From: Candidatus Magasanikbacteria bacterium CG10_big_fil_rev_8_21_14_0_10_36_16
Lineage (GTDB): Bacteria > Patescibacteriota > Patescibacteriia > Magasanikbacterales > UBA922
Direction: 5' to 3'
Length of the DNA: 20,813 nucleotides
Assembly: GCA_002773185.1 (NCBI GenBank)
Contig: PFBU01000025.1
Coordinates: 1 to 20,813, forward strand
The notes beneath the pieces are model-generated. The model saw nothing but the letters and a program-made list of their open reading frames with translations. It was not told the DNA's origin and did no database searches. The stretch's first letter is position 1. Every line of letters begins with the position of its first letter. Below, piece by piece: positions 1-6,699 of this stretch. A program made the position numbers and the translations under genes.

Positions 1-2
1 AA

Positions 3-116
3 CTTCGAGGATTTAGCAATAAGACTATAAAAAGTTATCTGTATTATACACAGGAATGCCTAAGGTTTGCAAGAGTTGGCGCAAGTGAAATAACATCAAA
101 GATAGTAAGAGACTAA
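3..116 (+). pseudogene. Remnant of a tyrosine recombinase (XerC/D-like), N-terminal SAM-like part
   Basis: The frame starting at base 3 reads LRGFSNKTIKSYLYYTQE followed by a short stretch ending EITSKIVRD, then TAA at 114-116. This resembles the SAM-like core-binding domain at the start of phage-type tyrosine integrases (typical pattern LR..S.NTI..Y......F..F......I....IRDY). The stop falls where a Tyr is usual, and the following codons FKYL would continue the family pattern. No catalytic domain (R...HxxR...Y) follows; a terminator begins at 177. The 5' end lies outside the window, so the full extent is unknown. Assignment rests on about 37 residues and is tentative. Confidence 0.45.
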
Positions 117-176
117 TTCAAATATTTAGTCCCACCAAAAATACCATTAAGCCAAAATTTGTAATCTATAAAAATA

Positions 177-202
177 AAAAAGCAACTTGGAAGTTGCTTT
201 TT
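177..202. terminator. Bidirectional Rho-independent terminator
   Basis: A perfect 12-bp inverted repeat (AAAAAGCAACTT, GG loop, AAGTTGCTTTTT) has an A-run on one side and a T-run on the other, so it can end transcription from both directions. It lies 20 bases past the stop of the minus-strand gene ending at 223, and downstream of the plus-strand recombinase remnant. Confidence 0.85.
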
Positions 203-222
203 GTAATTTAAATATTTTTTTA

Positions 223-882
223 TTAGTTGAATTCTAGAGTTTGTATTAGCTTGTTTTTGAGTTCAGTACAATCAACTTTTGATTTTGTAATAAAATTATA
301 GTTATCATCAACACAGTCACCTTCAATGATAAGCCATTTACTATTCATCCTCGTAGGGTACTCTCCTCCAGCTGAGCACATGTCAAAGTCATTTTTGAAT
401 TCACCCATTGTCTTGTAGTTCATTTTGTTTGGCAAAACTGTAAGTTTGTAGTGGTTACCTTGACCATCACCAGTAAAATCAAATTGGTAAACAATTTTAT
501 TTGTACCTTGGAAAGTCGATAACAAATTTTCAAAATAATTTTCTGGATGGGTTGATCCGCAGTCAGATTCTAGTGATTTTAAACCTTCTGCTGTATAATC
601 AAAAGGCACAATTTCTTTTTTAACTGTAGCTGGTACGCCATCCAAAGAATAAAATAATGGATCTGTTGAACTTACAGATGTGGCTTCTTGTAGTTTATTT
701 TCTGTAGTCTGTAGATTGGTATCCAAATCTGCTTTTTCTTGTTGTAGTTTAGCTACATCATTTTTGAGAGAAGCATTTTGTATTTGCATAACCGCTGAAG
801 TATCTTTTGCTGATATATTTTGTAGGAAGTAGAGTGTTCCTAATCCTGCTACACTAAACAAAAGCACAACTAAATTATCCAA
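223..882 (-). CDS. Membrane-anchored coiled-coil protein of unknown function, probably 5'-frameshifted
   Basis: I do not recognise the family. As an open frame it begins with TTG at 882 and gives 219 residues: a membrane helix at about 4-20, a Gln/Lys/Glu-rich likely coiled coil at about 37-66, then an external domain with four Cys (108, 169, 190, 205) that could form two disulfides. The true start is probably ATG at 941. That frame reads MDEQNNFTPVESK, then SHTPLYIWII, and hits TAG at 872-870. One extra T in the TTT at this point would fuse it to the main frame and complete the membrane helix (YIWII-LVVLLFSVAGLG). A promoter at 974-1002 fits a start at 941. The restored protein would be about 239 residues, N-terminus cytoplasmic, C-terminal domain outside. 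Either a recent pseudogene or a sequencing error. Confidence 0.7.
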   Translation of the reverse strand: MDNLVVLLFSVAGLGTLYFLQNISAKDTSAVMQIQNASLKNDVAKLQQEKADLDTNLQTTENKLQEATSVSSTDPLFYSLDGVPATVKKEIVPFDYTAEGLKSLESDCGSTHPENYFENLLSTFQGTNKIVYQFDFTGDGQGNHYKLTVLPNKMNYKTMGEFKNDFDMCSAGGEYPTRMNSKWLIIEGDCVDDNYNFITKSKVDCTELKNKLIQTLEFN

Positions 883-973
883 ATGTAAAGTGGTGTGTGT
901 GATTTGCTTTCTACAGGTGTAAAATTATTTTGTTCGTCCATATTTTTTTTAGTTAATTAAAAGATACTTTTAT

Positions 974-1002
974 ATTATACACTATTTTCTTATAATTTTG
1001 AA
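974..1002 (-). promoter_or_regulatory. Sigma70-type promoter for the membrane-anchored protein
   Basis: On the minus strand, TTCAAA (1002-997), a 17-base spacer and a perfect TATAAT (979-974). The predicted transcript start near 967 lies about 26 bases before the ATG at 941, which supports that ATG as the original start. Confidence 0.55.
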
Positions 1003-1075
1003 GTTTTTTAAATTAATCTAAAAATTTTTAAAAGATTCCTCCTGTATTATTATTATTTTTTTAGCTTAACTACTG

Positions 1076-1603
1076 TTAGTCTAGGTGCACAATTTTTTTG
1101 GGATCAAAGACGTGTTTTTTGCCATAAATAGCTAGTCCATAGTTGATATATTTTTGTTTGTTGATATCAAGACCGTGCCATCTTTTTTTGAGTTCTTTGT
1201 ATTTGAGGAAAACTGTTTTGAATGATGATGGGTCAGCAAAATAAATTTTGTGGGCATCATAGCCAATAGCTACCACATAATGACTGTCGTCCCAGTCATC
1301 TTCTGATTTTATTTCTTGTTTATTGGCCCAGGCTTGGACGACCATTATGACGGGTATGGCCTTATCAATAAAAGATTTTACTTCGGCAATGTCCATAGTT
1401 TTGGCTAGGTACTTTAGTCCATATTTTTCCACGGTGTTTATAATACCTTGGATAGTGGTGCCTTTTCTATCAGTTTTGGAAGCAGACATTATTTCGTCTT
1501 CGCGTACTTCAAAGCCATAATAGACCAAAACTGATTGAAGAGCACTAGCTCCACAGTCGTAATCATAGGTCTGGCGTAGATTGGGGAAAATTAGTGTTTT
1601 CAT
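1076..1603 (-). CDS. C39-like cysteine peptidase (papain-like fold)
   Basis: A 175-residue single-domain protein with the layout of the C39 / C39-like peptidase family. It has an oxyanion-hole Gln (Q11), the nucleophile in YDCGASALQSVLVYYG (C17), a His in DDSHYVVAIGYD (H108) and an Asp in YFADPSS (D124). C39 domains usually remove double-glycine leaders from bacteriocins or peptides when fused to ABC exporters. This one is free-standing, with no signal peptide, no membrane segment and no ATP-binding domain, so it would act in the cytoplasm or on an unknown partner. Start ATG at 1603; its own promoter lies 30-60 bases upstream. It sits between two other minus-strand envelope-type genes. The fold is clear; the substrate is unknown. 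Confidence 0.8.
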   Translation of the reverse strand: MKTLIFPNLRQTYDYDCGASALQSVLVYYGFEVREDEIMSASKTDRKGTTIQGIINTVEKYGLKYLAKTMDIAEVKSFIDKAIPVIMVVQAWANKQEIKSEDDWDDSHYVVAIGYDAHKIYFADPSSFKTVFLKYKELKKRWHGLDINKQKYINYGLAIYGKKHVFDPKKIVHLD

Positions 1604-1634
1604 ATAGCTATGTAGTTATTATTTTGGTAGCTAT

Positions 1635-1664
1635 ATTATACCTGTTTAAGTTTGTTTTTTCCAA
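1635..1664 (-). promoter_or_regulatory. Promoter of the C39-like peptidase gene
   Basis: On the minus strand: TTGGAA (1664-1659), an 18-base spacer and TATAAT (1640-1635), about 32 bases before the ATG at 1603. The -10 is perfect and the -35 matches four of six positions. Confidence 0.5.
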
Positions 1665-1691
1665 TAAGCACACTTCTTTTATTTTTTATGG

Positions 1692-2381
1692 CTAAATCAA
1701 GCCAAAAATTTTGAAAGCAATAAAAATCTGAGCGATATCAGCAAAAATGTGGACATACCAGCAAGAAAACAGGTCTTGGTATTTTTTGAAGATATAATTC
1801 ATGATAAGGGCATAGACTGTAAGACCAAAAGTTGCTAGTAGAAAAAAACCAAGGTTGAACCAATTGTAATAAAACATCACATGGTGAAAGGAAAAGGCGA
1901 TACTTGTAATAAGATACGCTTGCCAAGGCTTGATAAGTTTGTCTAACTTGGCAAAGAGAAATCCTCGCCAAAAATATTCTTCTAGAAGCGAATTGAAAAT
2001 GATGATATAGAGTCCGATAAAGATTAAATTAGTTAGATTTATGTCTATTAGACTACTCAGCTTATCTGTAATGGTATTGATATCTAAAAAATTTTTGAAA
2101 ATAAAAAAACTGGTTAGATAAATTCCTGCTAGGAAAAGTCCTAAAGACGTTAGCCTCAAAATATTTTTTTTGAAAATACTAAAATGAAAATTTTGGCATA
2201 AGGCTTGTTTCCAAGATTTTTTTTCACTCCACATCGCAAAAATGATAGGGGAGAGAAAGACTAGTTTGTAGAGAGAAGAAAAGAAATAATTGTTTGGCAA
2301 AATTTCTCTACTTAAGACAATTATAATTGGTGGAAAAATTATTAGACTAAGTAACATCAGTAGTTGTTTTTTGTGGGTCAT
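1692..2381 (-). CDS. CPBP-family intramembrane metalloprotease (CAAX protease/ABI type)
   Basis: A 229-residue polytopic membrane protein with several hydrophobic helices (for example about 8-24, 37-50, 77-96, 117-133, 155-175, 178-196). It carries the three family motifs in order: EExxxR as EEYFWR (E134, E135, R139), FxxxH as FSFHH (H166/H167) and HxxxD as HIFAD (H211, D215). Family members cleave substrates within the membrane; some process prenylated proteins, others give immunity to the cell's own bacteriocins. It lies 88 bases upstream of the C39-like peptidase on the same strand. A link to peptide processing is possible but not shown. Start ATG at 2381; a weak -10 (TATGAT) lies at about 2406-2411. 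Confidence 0.85.
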   Translation of the reverse strand: MTHKKQLLMLLSLIIFPPIIIVLSREILPNNYFFSSLYKLVFLSPIIFAMWSEKKSWKQALCQNFHFSIFKKNILRLTSLGLFLAGIYLTSFFIFKNFLDINTITDKLSSLIDINLTNLIFIGLYIIIFNSLLEEYFWRGFLFAKLDKLIKPWQAYLITSIAFSFHHVMFYYNWFNLGFFLLATFGLTVYALIMNYIFKKYQDLFSCWYVHIFADIAQIFIAFKIFGLI

Positions 2382-2528
2382 ACTTTCTTATTTTTTTATA
2401 ATATAATCATACCATTTTTTATACATTTTCAGCAACTATTTTTGGTCATTTTTTGCAGGAAATTTTGCTACAAAAACAGTGTTCAGATCTTTCTATTTCA
2501 TTTCCACAGTTATTCCCCAAGCTAGCAC

Positions 2529-2557
2529 TTGACTTGTTTTGTTTTTTAGTTTATAAT
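2529..2557 (+). promoter_or_regulatory. Strong sigma70-type promoter upstream of tuf
   Basis: TTGACT (2529-2534), exactly 17 bases, then perfect TATAAT (2552-2557). The predicted transcript start is near 2564, leaving a leader of about 210 nt before the tuf ATG at 2776. It is one of the two best promoters in the window, as expected for a highly expressed gene. Confidence 0.85.
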
Positions 2558-2563
2558 CACACC

Positions 2564-2775
2564 GCATAATTTTTATGTATTTTTTGCTCTAAAGAGCAAT
2601 ATTATTTATCCCGCCCAAGGCGGGCGAGTAGCTAGATTACAACATTTCGTTGTGGTATAAAGTACTTGCTATTCCACGGTTTTAAGTGGAAAAGTTTATT
2701 AAAATATTCAAGGTCGCTGGACACAAATCTAACTGGGCCATCCCATGTTAGAGCGGCCAAAGCTACCATAGTAAT
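2564..2775 (+). ncRNA. Structured 5' leader of tuf
   Basis: The 210-nt leader between promoter and start codon contains successive hairpins: TTGCTC/GAGCAA (2584-2599), CCCGCC/GGCGGG (2610-2624), ACAAC/GTTGT (2639-2653) and TTCCAC/GTGGAA (2672-2691). Last is a two-tier stem made of GGTCGC (2712-2717) with GCGGCC (2753-2758), stacked directly on TCTAAC-TGGG / CCCA-GTTAGA (2728-2752). That stem ends 17 bases before the ATG. No tRNA signature (such as a T-arm GTTCGA) is present although tuf often follows tRNAs. No T-run follows any stem, so translational or stability control fits better than attenuation. The function is inferred. Confidence 0.45.
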
Positions 2776-3966
2776 ATGGCAGAATTTCAAAGAACCAAGG
2801 TTCACGTTAACGTTGGTACAATTGGTCACGTTGACCATGGTAAGACTACTCTTACTGCAGCTATCTTGAAAGTAGCGTCAGCACATGGTCTTATTGCACA
2901 AAACAAAGATATTAGTGCTATCGACGCTGCTCCAGAAGAGCGCGAACGTGGTATTACTATTGCTACAGCTCACGTTGAGTATGAGACTGAAAAACGTCAT
3001 TATGCTCACGTAGATTGTCCAGGCCATGCTGATTATGTCAAAAACATGATCACAGGTGCCGCTCAAATGGACGGTGCTATTCTTGTAGTGTCAGCCGCCG
3101 ACGGCCCAATGCCTCAAACTCGTGAACATATCTTACTTGCTCGTCAAGTTGGTATACCTAGAATTATTGTTTTCTTAAACAAAGTTGATCAAGTATCTGA
3201 CCCAGAACTTATTGATTTAGTTGAAGAAGAAGTAAGAGATTTACTCAAAAAATACGAATTTCCTGGAGACGAAACACCTATCATCCGTGGTAGTGCTCTA
3301 AAGGCTCTTGAAAATCCAAATGATCCAGAAGCTTCAAAACCAGTTATGGACTTGCTGAATGCTTTGGATACTTATTTTCCAGATCCAGTTCGTGCTTTGG
3401 ACAAAGATTTTTTGATGCCTATTGAAGATGTCTTCTCTATTGAAGGACGTGGTACAGTAGTTACTGGTCGTATTGACCGTGGTGTTGTCAAGATTGGTGA
3501 TGAAGTATCTATTGTTGGTATGTCTGAAGAGATTGCCAAAACTACTGTTACTGGTATTGAAATGTTTAACAAGAATTTAGCACAAGGTCAAGCTGGTGAC
3601 AACGCTGGTATCCTTCTTCGTGGTACTAAGAAAGAAGATGTCCAACGTGGTCAAGTTTTGGCTAAGACTGGCACTATCACTCCACATACTGAATTTGAAG
3701 CTGAAGTGATTGCACTTACCAAAGAAGAAGGTGGACGTCACAAACCTTTTTTCAATGGTTACAAACCTCAATTTTATATTCGTACAACGGATGTAACAGG
3801 TGATGTAACTTTGCCAGCTGGCACAGAAATGGTTATGCCAGGAGACACTGTTAATTTAACAATCAAACTTATCGTTCCAGTAGCTATTGAAGAAAAAGTA
3901 CGTTTTGCTATCCGTGAAGGTGGTCGTACTGTTGGTGCTGGTGTAGTAACTAAGATTATCAAATAA
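2776..3966 (+). CDS. tuf: Translation elongation factor Tu
   Basis: GTPase that delivers aminoacyl-tRNA to the ribosomal A site. It is full length at 396 residues. The G-domain motifs are all present: GHVDHGKT (17-24, P-loop), RGITI (58-62, switch I), DCPGH (80-84, with the catalytic His84), NKVD (135-138, guanine recognition) and SAL (173-175). Two beta-barrel domains follow and the protein ends GAGVVTKIIK. The start ATG at 2776 gives the canonical MAEFQRTKVHVNVGTIGH. It has its own strong promoter and structured leader and is followed 66 bases later by rpsJ. fusA, rpsG and rpsL, the usual str-operon partners, are not upstream here. Confidence 0.98.
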   Translation: MAEFQRTKVHVNVGTIGHVDHGKTTLTAAILKVASAHGLIAQNKDISAIDAAPEERERGITIATAHVEYETEKRHYAHVDCPGHADYVKNMITGAAQMDGAILVVSAADGPMPQTREHILLARQVGIPRIIVFLNKVDQVSDPELIDLVEEEVRDLLKKYEFPGDETPIIRGSALKALENPNDPEASKPVMDLLNALDTYFPDPVRALDKDFLMPIEDVFSIEGRGTVVTGRIDRGVVKIGDEVSIVGMSEEIAKTTVTGIEMFNKNLAQGQAGDNAGILLRGTKKEDVQRGQVLAKTGTITPHTEFEAEVIALTKEEGGRHKPFFNGYKPQFYIRTTDVTGDVTLPAGTEMVMPGDTVNLTIKLIVPVAIEEKVRFAIREGGRTVGAGVVTKIIK

Positions 3967-3977
3967 AATCATTGCTC

Positions 3978-4009
3978 TCAAGCCTCCGGTATTACTATCG
4001 GAGGCTTGA
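3978..4009 (+). other. Hairpin between tuf and rpsJ without a U-tract
   Basis: A perfect 11-bp stem TCAAGCCTCCG (3978-3988) pairs with CGGAGGCTTGA (3999-4009) around a 10-nt loop. The bases after it are AGTATATGTAA, so it lacks the U-run of an intrinsic terminator. It could stabilise the 3' end of tuf mRNA or mark processing between tuf and rpsJ. rpsJ starts 24 bases later with no promoter of its own that I can see. Confidence 0.65.
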
Positions 4010-4032
4010 AGTATATGTAAAATTATTCAATT

Positions 4033-4386
4033 ATGTCTGACAATGCAAACAATACAAACAATAAAGCAGAGAATAAAGTAGAGAACAAATTACGTATCAA
4101 AATCCAATCTTATGATAACAAGATTATTGATATTGCTACCAAGACTATTATTGATACAGCTGAGAGAAATGGTGTAAAAGTAGTTGGTCCAGTACCACTT
4201 CCTACCTCTATCAATAAATACAGTGTGAATCGTGCTACCTTTGTCCACAAGACTGCTCAAGAACAATTTGAGATGCGTACTCATAAACGTCTTATTGATA
4301 TTTTGAATCCATCACCAAAAGCCATTGATGCCTTAATGAATTTGAATTTGCCAAGTGGTGTGGATATTGAAATAAAGATGATTTAA
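4033..4386 (+). CDS. rpsJ: 30S ribosomal protein S10
   Basis: Small-subunit head protein, also the NusE partner of NusB in antitermination. The 117 residues comprise a 19-residue Asn/Lys-rich N-terminal extension (MSDNANNTNN...) and a normal S10 core starting LRIKIQSYDNK. The conserved loop segment is VGPVPLPTS and the signature RTHKRLIDI is followed by PSGVDIEIKMI at the end. The family is usually about 102-105 residues, so the extension is an oddity. It follows tuf rather than heading the L3 group; a separate promoter lies 75 bases past its stop. No Shine-Dalgarno motif precedes the ATG. Confidence 0.96.
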   Translation: MSDNANNTNNKAENKVENKLRIKIQSYDNKIIDIATKTIIDTAERNGVKVVGPVPLPTSINKYSVNRATFVHKTAQEQFEMRTHKRLIDILNPSPKAIDALMNLNLPSGVDIEIKMI

Positions 4387-4461
4387 TATCTGTTCATAAA
4401 AGTTGTTCATATAGTACTTTAAAAATGTTATCAGGTTGGGGATATATCAGGAGTATTATCC

Positions 4462-4490
4462 TTGACATTTTGTTTTGTTTGCGTTAAACT
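4462..4490 (+). promoter_or_regulatory. Strong internal promoter for the rplC-secY gene group
   Basis: Perfect -35 TTGACA (4462-4467), a 17-base spacer and a -10 TAAACT (4485-4490). The predicted transcript start is near 4497, about 330 bases before the rplC ATG. It separates transcription of the L3-to-L15 genes from tuf-rpsJ. Confidence 0.7.
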
Positions 4491-4496
4491 AGTCAC

Positions 4497-4826
4497 GTTA
4501 CTAATTTATACATTATTTAGACACATTACAACTTGTTTCAAAACAGATAAGATCTAGAGCTAAATAAAGCTTAAGAAAACATCTGAAAGTAGAAAAAGTT
4601 GTTTAGGTGGAGGTTTTCATTACATATCAATTAATCGCCTTACAACCAGTTTTTGGTCTTGAAGGCTAGAGATGATTAAAACAAACAATTGTTTGTGGTA
4701 TTCATTTCTAGTTTTTTTATTACGAAAAAAGGTGTGTTACTAAAGTCGTCTATATTGTCCCTGATAATAGATATTCAGTCACATGGAAACGACCAGTCGA
4801 AATAGCACCTTCTCGCAATTTATATT
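4497..4826 (+). ncRNA. Long structured leader of the rplC ribosomal-protein group
   Basis: This 330-nt stretch has no gene. It can fold into: a long-range stem ACAACTT (4528-4534) with AAGTTGT (4596-4602), enclosing CAGAT/ATCTG (4544-4548, 4581-4585); GCCTT (4637-4641) with AAGGC (4662-4666); a terminator-like hairpin at 4666-4718 (separate entry); and GTCGT (4745-4749) with ACGAC (4789-4793), enclosing a short local stem. The first ORF after it encodes L3, and L4 follows. L4 is the autoregulator of the S10 operon in E. coli, so ribosomal-protein autoregulation is a natural reading but is inference; I do not recognise a known leader family. Confidence 0.5.
4666..4718 (+). terminator. Terminator-like attenuator hairpin in the rplC leader
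   Basis: A 10-bp stem CTAGAGATGA (4666-4675) pairs with TCATTTCTAG (4702-4711, one G-U) and is followed at once by seven T (4712-4718). Inside the loop sits a second perfect palindrome, ACAAACAATTGTTTGT (4681-4696). This is the form of an intrinsic terminator placed between promoter and first gene, hence a candidate transcription attenuator. Confidence 0.6.
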
Positions 4827-5618
4827 ATGAAATTTATTATAGGCAAAAAATTAGACATGACACAGGTCTTCCGTGAAGATGGTGCTGTAGTTCCAGTAAC
4901 CAGAATTCAAGCCGGACCTTGTACTGTTACCAAGGTTAATACCGTGGAAAAAGACGGAGTAAAATCAGTCCAAATTGGTTTTGGTGTACAAAAATTGTTC
5001 AGATTGCGTAAACCAGAAAAAGGACATTTGAAAGGTATTGCTATTGAAGGTAACCAAAACTTTACTGTGCGTAACTTACATAATTTCAAAAATGATAGTG
5101 ATTTGAAACGTGGCGATGTCTTTACAGTTAATATTTTTGAAAAGGGAGAGAAAGTTCAAGTAACTGGTAACTCTAAAGGTAGAGGATTCCAAGGTGTAGT
5201 CAAACGTCATGGTTTTCATGGCTCTCTAGCTTCTCATGGTCACAAAGATCAATTGCGTATGCCTGGTAGTATTGGCGCTGGTGGAGTACAACATGTTTTC
5301 AAGGGTACACGTATGGCTGGTCATATGGGCGATGTTCAAATCACTGTTAAGAATTTAGAAATAGTAGAATTACATCCAGAAACCAATGAAATTTGGGTTA
5401 AGGGTGCTGTACCTGGGGCTAGAAATGGATTATTGTATATATTCACTGGTGTTGGACAAATTGTCCCTCAGGTTGAAGTTGTAGAAGAAATAAAAGCTGA
5501 AGGAATTGTAGAACCAAAAATTGAAGAGGCCAAAGAAGAAGTAGTTGTAGAAGAGCCAGTTTTAGAAACAAAAGAATCAGCCACTGCAGAAGCTAAGGCT
5601 GACAAGGAATCTAAATAG
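4827..5618 (+). CDS. rplC: 50S ribosomal protein L3
   Basis: Large-subunit assembly protein whose loop reaches toward the peptidyl-transferase centre. The core is residues 1 to about 213, with GRGFQGVVKRHGFHG (118-132), MPGSIGAGG (145-153) and FKGTRMAGHMG (158-168). At 263 residues it is about 50 longer than most bacterial L3. The extra part is a Glu/Val/Ala-rich acidic tail (from about 214) that ends with Lys residues and is probably disordered. Start MKFIIGKKLDMTQVF is canonical. It is first in the promoter-led group; rplD begins 8 bases after its stop. Confidence 0.97.
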   Translation: MKFIIGKKLDMTQVFREDGAVVPVTRIQAGPCTVTKVNTVEKDGVKSVQIGFGVQKLFRLRKPEKGHLKGIAIEGNQNFTVRNLHNFKNDSDLKRGDVFTVNIFEKGEKVQVTGNSKGRGFQGVVKRHGFHGSLASHGHKDQLRMPGSIGAGGVQHVFKGTRMAGHMGDVQITVKNLEIVELHPETNEIWVKGAVPGARNGLLYIFTGVGQIVPQVEVVEEIKAEGIVEPKIEEAKEEVVVEEPVLETKESATAEAKADKESK

Positions 5619-5626
5619 TTTTATAT

Positions 5627-6262
5627 ATGACAAAAGTTGCAATGTACAATAGTAAAGGTGAAGCAGTAAAAGATCTTGAATTGAGTGAGGCTGTTTTTGC
5701 CACACCTATCAACAAAGAAACTGTTCATCAAGTATTTGTAGCAATGCGTGCCAATGCTAGACAGCCTTGGGCTGATACCAAAGATAGAAGTGAAGTTTCT
5801 GGTGGTGGTCGTAAACCTTGGAAACAAAAAGGTACTGGCCGTGCTCGTCACGGTTCCAATCGTTCTCCAATCTGGAGTGGTGGTGGTATCACTTTTGGAC
5901 CTTTGAGTGATCGTAATTACAAACAAAAAATAAACAAAAAAGTTAGAAATCTTGTTACTAGAATGTGTTTGTCTGACAAAGTTTTGGATAATAAAATGCT
6001 AGTCTTAGACAAATTTGATTTTGAAGGAAAGACCAAAGACATGGTTACTTTAAGTAAAAAACTATTCAAAGAAGTTCGTAAGACATTGGTAGTCTTGACT
6101 GATGTTAATGCGCAGGAAGCTATCAAATCTCTACGTAATATCAAAGCTTTTGACATTGTCAGGGCAGAAGATGTCAACGTGTTGGATTTATTACAACATC
6201 AATATTTGCTTATTTCCGAAGATGGTGTAAAATTTTTAGAAAATCGTTTAACAAAAAAATAA
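5627..6262 (+). CDS. rplD: 50S ribosomal protein L4
   Basis: Binds 23S rRNA near the exit tunnel; in many bacteria it also represses its own operon. At 211 residues it is of normal length. The tunnel loop is present: SGGGRKPWKQKGTGRARHG followed by SNRSPIWSGGGITFGP at about residues 60-94. The C-terminal half (LVLDKFDFEGKTKDM, DVLR-type helix, LLISEDGVKFLENRL) is typical. It follows rplC with an 8-base gap, consistent with co-transcription. Because the rplC leader upstream carries an attenuator-like hairpin, L4 is the obvious candidate regulator; that is inference from E. coli. Confidence 0.97.
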   Translation: MTKVAMYNSKGEAVKDLELSEAVFATPINKETVHQVFVAMRANARQPWADTKDRSEVSGGGRKPWKQKGTGRARHGSNRSPIWSGGGITFGPLSDRNYKQKINKKVRNLVTRMCLSDKVLDNKMLVLDKFDFEGKTKDMVTLSKKLFKEVRKTLVVLTDVNAQEAIKSLRNIKAFDIVRAEDVNVLDLLQHQYLLISEDGVKFLENRLTKK

Positions 6263-6282
6263 TTTAGTTTTTAGATATTTAT

Positions 6283-6687
6283 ATGGGTTTACTTGATAAG
6301 TGGTCAAAAAAAGAAGACAAAGAAACAAAAGACACAGTTGAAAAAACTAAAGGTGCTGTTAAGACTGCTGAAAAAACAAAAAAGGTAGTCGCTTCTTTCA
6401 AAGGTTCAGCTTATCGTGTAATTCTAAAACCTTTGGTAAGTGAAAAAGCTAGTACTGCTGAAATGTCTGGCAGATATACTTTTTTGGTAGATGCTAGAAA
6501 CAATAAAACAGAAATCAAACAGGCAATCAAACAAATTTATGGTATAATGCCTACTAATGTTAGTGTAATGAATTTTGAAGGTAAACGTACTCGTTCTGGT
6601 GCTTTGCCTGGCAAAAGAACAGATTTTAAAAAAGCGATAGTGACTTTACCAAAAGGACACACTATCAGTATTCATGAAGGTGTCTAA
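6283..6687 (+). CDS. rplW: 50S ribosomal protein L23 with N-terminal extension
   Basis: Exit-tunnel rim protein that docks trigger factor and SRP. The core starts near residue 42 (SAYRVILKPLVSEKAS) and includes TFLVDARNNKTEIKQAI and the loop KRTRSGALPGKRTDFKKA. About 40 Lys/Glu/Thr-rich residues precede the core (MGLLDKWSKKEDKETKD...), making 134 residues against the usual 95-100. The extension would sit on the solvent side near the tunnel exit and looks disordered. The whole frame is kept because the upstream ATG follows rplD by 20 bases and no better internal Met lies next to the core. Confidence 0.95.
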   Translation: MGLLDKWSKKEDKETKDTVEKTKGAVKTAEKTKKVVASFKGSAYRVILKPLVSEKASTAEMSGRYTFLVDARNNKTEIKQAIKQIYGIMPTNVSVMNFEGKRTRSGALPGKRTDFKKAIVTLPKGHTISIHEGV

Positions 6688-6699
6688 TTAATAAAAACT

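Noticed and set aside
1323..1520. Plus-strand frame opposite the C39-like peptidase, and other opposite-strand frames across the ribosomal genes
   Set aside because: They mirror well-supported genes, have no recognisable motifs and lack promoters.
2700..2775. A tRNA gene just upstream of tuf
   Set aside because: The stem at 2712-2758 does not form a cloverleaf; no T-arm consensus, anticodon loop or CCA end can be placed.
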